Positions 1 to 10,141 of a DNA stretch of 64,000 nucleotides are shown here, one piece after another; position 1 is the first letter of the stretch; every line of letters starts with the position of its first letter. The notes under the pieces were generated by a model. That model searched no databases. It was not told the DNA's origin and worked only from the letters and a program-made list of their open reading frames with translations. The stretch comes from Anisus vortex (lineage: Eukaryota > Mollusca > Gastropoda > Planorbidae): the NCBI GenBank assembly GCA_949126835.1, contig OX421494.1, positions 57,540,358 to 57,604,357 of the forward strand, written 5' to 3'. Both the position numbers and the translations under genes were made by a program.

Positions 1-3000
1 AGGTCGGCGCTACCTCTGATAACGTCGGCGCTACCGCTGGGTAGGTCGGCGCTACCGCTGGGTAGTTCGGCGCTACCTCTGAATACGTCGGCGCTACCTT
101 TTAGTAGGTCGGCGTCACCGCTAAGTAGGTTGGCGCTACCGCTGGGTAGGTCGGCGCTACAGTTGAGTACGTCGGCGCTACCTTTTAGTAGGTCGGCGTT
201 AACTTTGAGTAGGTCGGCGCCATCGCTAAGTAGGTCGGCGCTACCGCTGAGTAGGTCGGCGCTACCGCTGGGTAGGTCGGCGCTTCCGCTGGGTAGGTCG
301 GCGCTACCTCTGAGTACGTCGGCGCTACCGCTGGGTAGGTCGGCGCTACCGCTGGGTAGGTCGGCGCCACCGCTAAGTAGGTCAGCGCTACCGCTAAGTA
401 GGTCGGCGCTACCGTTGGGTAGGTCGGCGCTACCGCTGGGTAGGTCGGCGCTACCTTTGAGTACGTCGGCGCTACCTTTTACTAGGTCGGCGCTACCTTT
501 AAGTAGGTCGGCGCCACCGCTAAGTAGGTCGGCACTACCTTTTAGTAGGTCGGCGCTACCTTTATGTAGGTCGGCGCCACCGCTAAGTAGGTCGGCGCTA
601 CCGCTGGGTAGGTCGACGCTACCGCTGGGTAGGTCGGCGCTACCGCCGGGTAGGTTGGCGCTACAGCCGGGTAGGTCGGCGCTACCGCTGGGTAGGTCGG
701 CGCTACCGCTGAGTAGGTCGGCGCTACAGCTGTGTACGTCGGCGATACCTTTTAGTAGGTCGGCGCTACCTTTTAGTAGGTCGGCGTCACCGCTAAGTAG
801 GTCGGCGCTACCGCTGGCTAGGTCGGCGCTACCGCTGGGTAGGTCGGCGCAATCAGCTGGGTAGGTCGGCGCTACCGCTGTGTATGTCGGCGCTACGGTT
901 GAGTACGTCGGCGCTACCTTTTAATAGGTCAGCGCTAACTTTAAGTAGGTCGGCGCTACCGCTGGGTAGGTCGGCGCTACCTCTGAATACGTCGGCGCTA
1001 CCTTTTAGTAGGTCGGCGCTACCTTTGAGTAGGTCGGCGCCATCTTTTAGTAGGTCGGCGCTACCTTTTAGTAGGTCGGCGCCACCTTTGAGTAGGTCGG
1101 CGCCACCGCTAAGTAGGTCGGCGCTACCGCTGGGTAAGTCGGCGCTACCGCTGGGTAGGTCGGCGCTACCGCTGGGTAGGTCGGCGCTACCGCTGAATAC
1201 GTCGGCGCTACCTTTTAGTAGGTCGGTGTCACCGCTAAGTAGGTCGGCGCTACCGCTGGGTAGGTCGGCGCTACCGCGTGGTAGGTCGGCGCTACCGCTG
1301 GGTAGGTCGGCGCTACCACTGGGTAGGTCGGCGCTACCGCCGGGTAAGTCGGCGCTACCGCTGGGTAGGTCGGCGCTACCGCTGGGTAGGTCGGCGCAAC
1401 CGCTGAGTAGGTCGGCGCTACAGTTGAGTACGTCGGCGCTACCTTTTAGTAAGTCGGCGCTAACTTTGAGTAGGTCGGCGCCACCGCTAAGTATGTCGGC
1501 GCTACCGCTGGGTAGGTCGGCGCTACCGCTGGGTAGGTCGGCGCTACCTCTGAGTACGTCGGCGCTACCTTTTAGTAGGTCGGCGCCACCTTTAAGTAGG
1601 TCGGCGCCACCGCTAAGTAGGTCGGCGCTACCTTTTAGTAGGTCGGCGCTACCTTTATGTAGGTCGGCGCCACCGCTAAGTAGGTCGGCGCTACCGCTGG
1701 GTAGGTCGACGCTAACGCTGGGTAGGTCGGCGCTACCGCCGGGTAGGTCGACGCTAACGCTGGGTAGGTCGGCGCTACCGCCGGGTAGGTTGGCGCTACC
1801 GCCGGGTAGGTCGGCGCTACCGCTGGGTAGGTCGGCGCTACCGCTGAGTAGGTCGGCGCTAAAGCTGAGTACGTCGGCGCTACCTTTTAGTAGGTCGGCG
1901 CTACCTTTTAGTAGGTCTGCGCCACCGCCAAGTAGTTCGGCGCTACCGCTGAGTAGGTCGGCGCTACCGCTGGGTAAGTCGGCGCTACCGTTTAGTAGGT
2001 CGGCGCTACCGCTGGATAGGTCGGCGCTTCCGCTGGGTACGTCGGCGCTACCGCTTAGTAGGTCGGCGCTACCTCTGATAACGTCGGCGCTACCTTTGAG
2101 TAGGTCGGCGCTACCTTTGCGTAGGTCGGCGCAACCGCTAAGTACGTCGGCGCTACCGCTGATTAGGTCGGCGCTAACGCTGAGTAAGTCGGCGCTACCG
2201 CTGAGTAGGTCGGCGCTAACGCTGAGTAAGTCGGCGCTACGCTGAGTAGGTCGGTGCTACCGCCGGGTAGGTCGGTGCTTCCGCCGGGTGGGTCGGCGCT
2301 ACCGCTGGGTAAGTCGGCGCTACCTCTGAGTACGTCGGCGCTACCTTTTATTTGGTCGGCGCTACCTTTTAGTAGGTCGGCGCCACTGCTAAATAGGTCG
2401 GCGCTATCGCTGGGTAGGTCGGCGCTACCGCTGAGTAGGTCGGCGCTACCGCTGAGTAGGTCGGCGCTACCGCTGGGTAAGTCGGCGCTACCGTTTAGTA
2501 GGTCGGCGCTACCGCTGGATAGGTCGGCGCTACCGCTGGGCAGGTCGGCGCTACCGCTGAGTAGGTCGGCGCTACCTCTGAGAACGTCGGCGCTACCTTT
2601 GAGGAGGTCGGCGCTACCTTTGAGTAGGTCGGCGCAACCGCTAAGTACGTCGGCGCTACCGCTGAGTAGGTCGGCGCTAACGCTGAGTAAGTCGGCGCTA
2701 CCGCTGAGTAGGTCGGCGCTAACGCTGAGTAAGTCGGCGCAACCGCTAAGTACGTAGGCGCTACCTCTGAGTAGGTCGGCGCTAACGCTGAGTAAGTCGG
2801 CGCTACCGCCGGGTAGGTAGGTGCTTCCGCCGGGTAGGTCGGCGCTACCGCTGCGTAAGTCGGCGCTACCTCTGAGTACGTCGGCGCTACCTTTTATTTG
2901 GTCGGCGCTACCTTTTAGTAGGTCGGCGCTACTGCTAAATAGGTCGGCGCTATCGCTGGGTAGGTCGGCGCTACCGCTGAGTAGGTCGGCGCTACCGCTG

Positions 3001-5725
3001 AGAAGGTCGGCGCTACCGCTGGGTAGGTCGGCGCTACCGCTGGGTAGGTCGGCGCCACCTTTAAGTAGGTCGGCGCCACCGCTAAGTAGGTCGGCGCTAC
3101 CTTTTAGTAGGTCGGCGCTACCTTTATGTAGGTCGGCGCCACCGCTAAGTAGGTCGGCGCTACCGCTGGGTAGGTCGACGCTACCGCAGGGTAGGTCGGC
3201 GCTACCGCCGGGTAGGTTGGCGTTCCCTCCGGGTAGGTCGGCGCTACCACTGGGTAGGTCGGCGCTACCGCTGAGTAGGTCGGCGCTACAGCTGAGTACG
3301 TCGGCGCTACCTTTTAGTAGGTCGGCGCTACCTTTTAGTAGGTCGGCGTCACCGCTAAGTAGGTCGGCGCTACCGCTGGCTAGGTCGGCGCTACCTTTTA
3401 GTAGGTCGGCGTCACCGCTAAGTAGGTCGGCGCTACCGCTGGCTAGGTCGGCGTTACCGCTGGGTAGGTCGGCGCAATCAGCTGGGTAGGTCGGCGCTAC
3501 CGCTGTGTATGTCGGCGCTACAGTTTAGTACGTCGGCGCTACCTTTTAATAGGTCAGCGCTAACTTTAAGTAGGTCGGCGCTACCGCTGGGTAGGTCGGC
3601 GCTACCTCTGAATACGTCGGCGCTACCTTTTAGTAGGTCGGCGCTACCTTTGAGTAGGTCGGCGCCACCTTTTAGTAGGTCGGCGCTACCTTTTAGTAGG
3701 TCGGCGCCACCTTTGAGTAGGTCGGCGCCACCGCTAAGTAGGTCGGCGCTACCGCTGGGTAAGTCGGCGCTACCGCTGGGTAGGTCGGCGCTACCGCTGG
3801 GTAGGTCGGCGCTACCGCTGAATACGTCGGCGCTACCTTTTAGTAGGTCGGCGTCACCGCTAAGTAGGTCGGCGCTACCGCTGGGTAGCTCGGCGCTACC
3901 GCGTGGTAGGTCGGCGCTACCGCTGGGTAGGTCAACGCTACCACTGGGTAGGTCGGCGCTACCGCCGGGTAAGTCGGCGCTACCGCTGGGTAGGTCGGCG
4001 CTACCGCTGGGTAGGTCGGCGCTACCGCTGAGTAGGTCGGCGCTACAGTTGAGTACGTCGGCGCTACCTTTTAGTAAGTCGGCGCTAACTTTGAGTAGGT
4101 CGGCGCCACCGCTAAGTATGTCGGCGCTACCGCTGGGTAGGTCGGCGCTACCGCTGGGTAGGTCGGCGCTACCTCTGAGTACGTCGGCGCTACCTTTTAG
4201 TAGGTCGGCGCCACCTTTAAGTAGGTCGGCGCCACCGCTAAGTAGGTCGGCGCTACCTTTTAGTAGGTCGGCGCTACCTTTATGTAGGTCGGCGCCACCG
4301 CTAAGTAGGTCGGCGCTACCGCTGGGTAGGTCGACGCTACCGCTGGGTAGGTCGGCGCTACCGCCGGGTAGGTTGGCGCTACCGCCGGGTAGGTCGGCGC
4401 TACCGCTGGGTAGGTCGGCGCTAGCGCTGAGTAGGTCGGCGCTAACGCTGAGTAAAGCGGCGCTACCGCTGAGTAGGTCGGCGCTACCTATTAGTAGGTC
4501 GGCGCTACCTTTGAGTAGGTCGGCGTCACCGCTAAGTAGGTCGGCGCTACCGCTGGGTAGGTCGGCGCTACCGCTGGGTAGGTCGGCGCTACAGCCGGAT
4601 AAGTCAGCGCTACCGCTGGGTAGTTCGGCGCTACCGCTGGGTAGGTCGGCGCTACCGCTGAGTAGGTCGGCGCTACAGTTGAGTACGTCGGCGCTACCTT
4701 TTAGTAGGTCGGCGCTAACTTTAAGTAGGTCGGCGCTACCGCTGGGTAGGTCGGCGCTACCTCTGAATACGTCAGCGCTAACTTTTGGTAGGTCGGCGCT
4801 ACCTTTGAGTAGGTCGGCGTCACCGCTAAGTAGGTCGGCGCTACCGCTGGGTAGGTCTGCGCTACCTCTGAATACGTCGGCGCTACCTATTAGTAGGTCG
4901 GCGCTACCGCTGGGTAGGTCGGCGCTACCGCTGGGTAGGTCAGCGCTACCGCTGGGTAGGTCGGTGCTACCGCTGAATAGGTCGGCGCTACAGTTGAGTA
5001 CGTCGGCGCTACCTTTGGTAGGTCGGCGCTACCTTTTAGTAGGTCGGCGCTACCTTTGAGTAGGTCGGCGCTACCGCTGGGTAAGTCGGCGCTACCGCTG
5101 GGTAGGTCGGCGCTACCGCTGAGTAGGTCGGCGCTACCGCTGGGTAGGTCGGCGCTACCTCTGAATACGTCGGCGCTACCTTTTAGTAGGTCGGCGCTAA
5201 CTTTGAGTAGGTCGGCGCCACCGCTTTGTAGGTCGGCGCTACCGCTGGGTAGGTCGGCGCTACAGCTAGGTAGGTCGGCGCTACCTCTGAGTACGTCGGC
5301 GCTACCTTTTAGTAGGTCGGCGCTACCTTTAAGTAGGTCGGCGCCACCGCTAAGTAGGTCGGCGCTACCGCTGAGTAGGTCGGCGCTAACGCTGAGTAAG
5401 TCGGCGCAACCGCTAAGTACGTCGGCGCTACCGCTGAGTAGGTCGGCGCTAACGCTGAGTAAGTCGGCGCTACCGCCGGGTAGGTAGGTACTTCCGCCGG
5501 TTAGGTCGGCGCTACCGCTGCGTAAGTCGGCGCTACCTCTGAGTACGTCGGCGCTACCTTTTATTTGGTCGGCGCTACCTTTTAGTATGTCGGCACTACT
5601 GCTAAATAGGTCGGCGCTATCGCTGGGTAGGTCGGCGCTACCGCTGAGTAGGTCGGCGCTACCGCTGAGAAGGTCGGCGCTACCGCTGGGTAGGTCGGCG
5701 CTACCGCTGGGTAGGTCGGCGCTAC
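1..5725 (+). repeat. 21-bp minisatellite/satellite array, left block
   Basis: About 272 head-to-tail copies of a 21-bp unit with conserved core GGTCGGCGCTACC and an 8-bp variable tail (GCTGGGTA, GCTGAGTA, TTTTAGTA, CTCTGAGTA-like and others). The array is cut by the left window edge. The core holds two or three CpGs per unit, in strong contrast to the AT-rich flanks. Blocks are repeated at longer range: the stretch starting near 884 recurs near 3509 (offset 2625 bp, 125 units). A 20-bp unit near 5018 shifts the phase. The array has long open frames because 21 is a multiple of 3 and the unit has no stop in several frames. One frame reads as a SALPLGR-type heptad and the opposite strand as an APTYPAV-type heptad. 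I see no evidence that these are translated. Confidence 0.97.
5721..5725. repeat. Target-site duplication, left copy (GCTAC)
   Basis: The five bases GCTAC immediately precede the left LTR. The same GCTAC follows the right LTR at 13300-13304. It lies inside the satellite core (GGCGCTACC). A 5-bp duplication is normal for LTR retrotransposon integration. Confidence 0.93.
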
Positions 5726-6083
5726 TGTTATAATTATATTACACTGTTCTTTATTCAACTAACACGCTGGACACAAGGGTTTCAGTTCCACCTTTATTTT
5801 ACATGTACATACCGAATCACCAATCAAAATCCCTACAGCTCTCTCCTGTTCAGCTCTCATACCCCGAATGTCCAGTCTTCCTATCTTACACACCCCGTGT
5901 TCGCTCCCTTCATTCACGATTCCCCCTAACTGACTTGAGTTCATTCATTTCTATCTTTACAATAACATCACTGAGCTCACACACACACACACACACACAT
6001 ACACGCCTACACACACCCATTTGTCGACAATAGATTTTAATTCATTCATATCCACTCTCTTTCACTCAAAATAGCTCACAACA
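5726..6083 (-). repeat. 3' LTR of the Gmr1-like element
   Basis: A 358-bp LTR, TGTT...AACA, with a CA microsatellite near 5980-6000. On the minus strand an AATAAA lies at 5750-5755, close to the LTR end, and is a candidate polyadenylation signal. Compared with the other LTR I see two substitutions and a 4-bp difference in CA-repeat length. Short open frames here on either strand also occur in the other LTR and are not genes. Confidence 0.95.
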
Positions 6084-6097
6084 TCTACTCCCACCCT
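6084..6097 (-). other. Polypurine tract of the LTR element
   Basis: On the minus strand the 14 bases next to the 3' LTR read AGGGTGGGAGTAGA, interrupted by two T residues. The position directly upstream of the 3' LTR is where the plus-strand primer of an LTR element lies. Confidence 0.7.
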
Positions 6098-6860
6098 AAG
6101 GCGATTAATCCTTTAATTGCCTGATAACTAAAATAAAAGAAAAAAAATGTACACTACAATCCGAGTTATTTTGTCTATACCTTTCATTCACATACCTTAA
6201 AGTTAATCACAATTTCGTGGTTTGTGCAACCAAAATAGTTTATATCTATTTTTACAATACATCTATACCAAACAGAACTGACTTTCACACAATAATAGTT
6301 TGTACACAAAAGTATCTACACATTAATTATAATATTATAAGCATATATATTAAATACGTCATGAAATCAAATAATGCGATCATAATAATGAATTATACCG
6401 TAGGTTACATATAACATAGTCAAGTTCTTTTACATTTTATATACATATTAAAACGCTACAACCTATTATAAAATACTACCATAATAATATCTTTTACCGT
6501 AACCTCATTAAGTTAATGATAAATACGACATTAGAATAGATCTAATCATTTTAATTACACTTGTATGAACAAGTTATACATTTATTATAACTCTGCTTTA
6601 GAAGCGAATATAATCACATTGACAATGAAGAGAAAAAAATAAAAAAAATAATGAATACAAGAAAAATTGTCATCATTTGTGCTCATGACAAAAAATATTT
6701 GAGCGTACACAATCCTCAAATCCTCTTGTCATTCTGACTGAGCACTGTTACACATTTATTTATTAATCTGTTTTTAAAAAAAACAACACAGTCCTATTGC
6801 TTTAATAATAAAAAAAAATTGTTCATGTACAAATGTTCTTTTGCAAGTTACTGCTACAAT
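6098..6860 (-). other. 3' non-coding segment of the LTR element
   Basis: Roughly 760 bp of very AT-rich sequence between the RNase H stop and the polypurine tract. No conserved domain or convincing open frame is visible. An envelope-like or accessory gene could once have been here, but nothing shows it. The short plus-strand frame at 6217-6414 has extreme AT-driven composition and is not supported. Confidence 0.7.
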
Positions 6861-7798
6861 TTAATTCCTTGAGAGGTAATCTGCGATTAAATTTTGTGTT
6901 CCTGGTATATGTTCCACCTTAAACTTAAATTCTTGCAGTAAAATAGCCCATCTTGTTATCCTGGAGTTTTTGTATTTACAGCTATTTAGATATTGTAGAG
7001 TCCTCTGGTCTGTTTGCAGTATAAAGTTTGAATTACTTAAATACAAAGCTAGCTTTCCTATAGTCCAAATAATAGATAAACATTCTCGCTCAATAGTCGA
7101 GAACCGTGTTTCTCGCGGTAACAGCTTTCTGCTTACATATTTAACTGGCCGCAAGGCCCCATCTCTATATTGTAATAGTACCCCGCCAACGCCCCTGGAA
7201 GACGCATCACAGCGTAGTACAAATCTACCGTTTACATCTGGTAAAATTAAGAATGGCTCTGAGTTTAAGTGACTTTGCAATAACTCTAATGCTCTTTGGC
7301 ACTCCCCTGTCCAATTTATTTTGTTTGGTTTGCCTTTCTTAAGTAGGTCAGTCAAAACAGCTTTAATTGTACTGAAGTTAGGTATGAACTTCGCGTAGTA
7401 GGATATAAGTCCTATTAAAGCTCTAACCTGTTTCTTTGTTCTAGGAACTGAAATGTGTAATATCTTCTCTATCTTTGATTTTTCAGGTGTTATTATACCT
7501 TTCCCAACCATGTGACCTAGAAAGCTTATTTTCTCAAAACCCAATTCTAGTTTTTCTGGTTTGACTGTTAAACCCGCTTCACTCAATCTACAAAAAACTT
7601 TGTCTAGTGTCTGTACGTGCTGTTCAAAAGTTTCACTATACACGCATATATCATCAAAAAATGAAACAACATTGTCTAGCCCTTCTAACACATAACGCAT
7701 AAGTCTAGCAAATGTTGCTGGAGCTGTAGACAGTCCAAAGGGTAGGTAGTTAAAATGGTAAAGTCCCCATGGTGTTGTAAAAGCTGTGAGTTTCTTAC
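6861..7798 (-). CDS. Pol, part 2: C-terminal half of reverse transcriptase plus RNase H
   Basis: Continues the RT in a different frame from the upstream pol frame. The protein-like reading begins near 7798, with an FNYLPFGLSTAPATF-type block. Counting from the first in-frame Met at 7700, the catalytic FFDDICVYS box lies at residues 14-22, followed by a FLGHMV box and the RT thumb/connection. RNase H shows CDASSRGVGGVLLQ (catalytic Asp), IERECLSI (Glu), LQTDQRTL (Asp) and a final HIPGTQNLIADYLSR. It ends at a stop at 6861. No integrase follows, because integrase lies upstream of RT. In an intact copy this would be continuous with the preceding frame. Here a net one-base loss (or two-base gain) near 7799 separates them. 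Confidence 0.9.
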
Positions 7799-9808
7799 AC
7801 TCCTAAGTCCTATTTGCCAATACCCTTTTGTGAGGTCTAACTTTGACATATAATTTGCTCTATTTAGCTTGCTAAAAAGTTCTTCCTGGTCTGGTATTGG
7901 TTCGGCGTCATATACTGTCACAGCATTCAACTTTCTGAAGTCTACACAGAACCTCGTCCCCCCGTCTCTTTTCCTAACTAGGACTACCGGTGCACTGAAA
8001 TCGGAATTCGATCTTTCTATTATCCCTAAAGTTTCCATTTCGTCTAGTTCTTTCCTCATTATCTCCCTCTGCGCATATGGTATTCCGTATGGCCTTACTC
8101 TAATAGGTTTTTTATTGGTGAGGATAATATCGTGTACTACTAATTTTGTCTTGCCTGGGACATTACTTATCACGCCCCTGTGTTTACAAACTACTTCTTC
8201 GATTCTCTTTCTCTGTTTACCATTCAGGCTGTCACTGATTTTTACGGCCTTCAGGTCCGTCTTGTTATTAAAGTCTGGTGTCTTCACCATATTTAAGGGT
8301 ATTCCAAGGTCGAGGTCAACTGTGTCACCGTTTCCTCCCTCGTCGTATTCTGTTATCACCCCTGAAATTGTGTTTACTCTGTAGTGTGTTCTTTTCCCAA
8401 TAGTGTTATTTCTGGGGTGGTACAACATGATTCTGTTGACATGAAATGTTTTGACTTTATCGTTCACTCTAACCTCATAGTTTAAATTGGATATCTTCTT
8501 TACCACTTCGAAGGGACCCCCCCATCGAAGTTCCAATTTATTTATTTGTTGAGGTATCAACACTAACACATGATCTCCAACTTCGATTTTTTTAATGGAT
8601 GCATTCCTATCATAATAACTTTTTGACTTTTCCATTCCTTCTTCGGTCCTTTTTGTCGCGAATGCGCATGCGTTTTGTAGTTTCTTCTTCAAGTTTAACA
8701 GGTAGTCGTATGCAGTTCTGGTTATTGGGTCTTCCATCTCTTCTGTTAGTATAGACTTTATTATGCTCATTGGTCCTCTGACTTTCCTGCCATACATGAG
8801 CTCAAAAGGCGAGTACTCCGTGGTCGTGTGTGATATTTCACGGTATGCGAATAGCACAGATGGTAAATATGTATCCCAATCCGAAGGCTTATCAAACGTG
8901 ACTTTTCTGAGCATTTCCTTCAGAGTCCCATTGAACCTTTCAACAGCCCCATTTGACATCGGGTGGTATACTGATGAATGGGTTATCCTTATTCCCAGTA
9001 GTTTTGAAACCTGTTTAAATATGTCTGACGTGAATTGACTTCCATTGTCCGATAAAATTGTGTCGGGAAATCCCATTCTGCAGAATACAGACATAAGTGC
9101 GTCTTGTACTTCTTCCGTTGAAACAGTTTTAAGCGGAATTGCTTCTGGCCATCTAGTGCAAAGGTCTACAACTGTTAGTATATATCTATTTTTAGTTTTT
9201 GTCATATTTAATGGTCCTACAATATCTATGGCTATTTTACAAAATGGCTGGCCAACTATTTTTGAAATCCCCATTGGGCCTTTGCTCTGTTTGTTTTTCT
9301 TACCCCTCTGGCACACGTCACATGTCTTGCAATAGTCCTTTACCTGCTTGTTAATTTCTGGCCACGTGAATTCAGATTTTATCCTCTCAAGTGTTCGCGC
9401 GTAACCCTGGTGACCACTCATAGGTGTGTCGTGTCCTACTTTTATGATGTTTTCGCGAAGCGTATTTGGTATGACCAGTTTAATAAAATCGTCCCCTAAG
9501 TTCCTATTTCTATTACATTTCCTAACTTGTTTATACAAGTAACCATTTATTATCTTGTACCCATTTTCATTATTATATGCCCTTGTCCACAATTTTTCTA
9601 ATGATGTGTCTTCTTTTTGCATCCTCTTGAACTCATCTTTATTGACATTTAAGTTTATAAATGTACTTTCCAATTTTCCCTCTTTCATTGCGTTTTCATT
9701 TTGTTTTTGTGCCCTTGTCTGCACATGTGCAACTATGTTTAAGTCCGCATTTGATGGTGGTTTTGCTCCATCAACATTTCCTATCAATAGTTCTGCCGGC
9801 GGGTTTTT
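7685..9808 (-). CDS. Pol, part 1: end of protease, integrase, N-terminal half of reverse transcriptase
   Basis: Open minus-strand frame following the protease stop. It opens with PPAELLIGNVDGAK, the conserved C-terminal part of retropepsin. Counting from a TTG at 9787 as residue 1, the integrase zinc finger is H119, H126, C156, C159. The core has D188, D247 and E283 (DD35E spacing), then YHPMSNGAVERF. A GPY/F-type module (RWGGPFEVV) is at 421-429. RT then starts near residue 560, with RPYGIPYAQRE, a VLVRKRDGGTRFCVDFR block at 603-618 and motif A LDLTKGYWQIGL with the catalytic D651. After residue ~663 the frame runs off into unrelated sequence and stops at 7685. The TTG is not a real start: translation would come from Gag by readthrough, in the same frame. 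Integrase upstream of RT is the notable feature. Confidence 0.93.
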   Translation of the reverse strand, partial: KNPPAELLIGNVDGAKPPSNADLNIVAHVQTRAQKQNENAMKEGKLESTFINLNVNKDEFKRMQKEDTSLEKLWTRAYNNENGYKIINGYLYKQVRKCNRNRNLGDDFIKLVIPNTLRENIIKVGHDTPMSGHQGYARTLERIKSEFTWPEINKQVKDYCKTCDVCQRGKKNKQSKGPMGISKIVGQPFCKIAIDIVGPLNMTKTKNRYILTVVDLCTRWPEAIPLKTVSTEEVQDALMSVFCRMGFPDTILSDNGSQFTSDIFKQVSKLLGIRITHSSVYHPMSNGAVERFNGTLKEMLRKVTFDKPSDWDTYLPSVLFAYREISHTTTEYSPFELMYGRKVRGPMSIIKSILTEEMEDPITRTAYDYLLNLKKKLQNACAFATKRTEEGMEKSKSYYDRNASIKKIEVGDHVLVLIPQQINKLELRWGGPFEVVKKISNLNYEVRVNDKVKTFHVNRIMLYHPRNNTIGKRTHYRVNTISGVITEYDEGGNGDTVDLDLGIPLNMVKTPDFNNKTDLKAVKISDSLNGKQRKRIEEVVCKHRGVISNVPGKTKLVVHDIILTNKKPIRVRPYGIPYAQREIMRKELDEMETLGIIERSNSDFSAPVVLVRKRDGGTRFCVDFRKLNAVTVYDAEPIPDQEELFSKLNRANYMSKLDLTKGYWQIGLRSVRNSQLLQHHGDFTILTTYPLDCLQLQQHLLDLCVMC

Positions 9809-10138
9809 TTAAAGTATCGCTATATACGTACCCGTTAGATACGGAGTTTCTATATTTACTATGGCCTTTCTAACTTGTATCTCTTCGCCGTTCGCGGTTA
9901 TTATGGTAGTTTTCCCTTTCACCCAATCGGATCGTGGGATTAGGCTCTCTTTGCAAGCTATTACAACTGACCCCGTATCTCGCAATGTTGTCACTGCCCT
10001 ATTGTTTAATTTCCCCATAACTATCGGTAATCTTCCTTTACTACTGATTATATTCGCCCATGTAAGTTTTCTTACCTTCCCTTCTCCGTTTAAACAGTCC
10101 TTACATGTTCTACACTTTCCCGTTAATGCGGAAGCTAG
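9809..10138 (-). pseudogene. Retropepsin-type protease segment, interrupted by TAA
   Basis: Directly follows the Gag UGA in the same frame. It starts with a Cys-rich stretch (CRTCKDC), possibly a second partial zinc knuckle, then the active-site box LRDTGSVVIA, with the catalytic Asp codon at 9977-9979. The frame stops at TAA (9809-9811). The hallmark LLIGN of the same domain lies just beyond that stop in the same frame. The TAA therefore cuts the protease domain internally and is best read as a disabling mutation or a sequence error beside the seven-T run at 9804-9810. A second functional readthrough site inside the domain is unlikely. Confidence 0.82.
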
Positions 10139-10141
10139 TCA
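10139..10141 (-). promoter_or_regulatory. Candidate programmed stop-codon readthrough site at Gag end (UGA CUAG)
   Basis: Minus-strand reading around the Gag terminator is GTA TGA CTA GCT. UGA followed by CUAG is a recognised efficient readthrough context in animal mRNAs and several RNA viruses. The protease frame continues in phase immediately downstream with no Met until 10018. A small potential stem (UUCC/GGAA) begins a few bases after the stop. Inference: Gag-Pol is made by readthrough, not frameshifting. Confidence 0.7.

Noticed and set aside
5759..6033. Short proteins in the LTRs (both copies)
   Set aside because: Located entirely in LTR sequence, no domain, and CA-microsatellite encoded tails.
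7869..8384. Plus-strand frames inside pol (also 8763-9335, 9555-9873, 9861-10217, 11136-11444)
   Set aside because: Antisense shadows of the domain-bearing minus-strand Gag-Pol.
9787..9787. TTG at 9785-9787 and TTG at 11555-11557 as translation starts of Pol and Gag
   Set aside because: Pol is in phase with Gag and needs no own start. Gag has a good ATG at 11476, and the extra N-terminal 27 codons look like leader.
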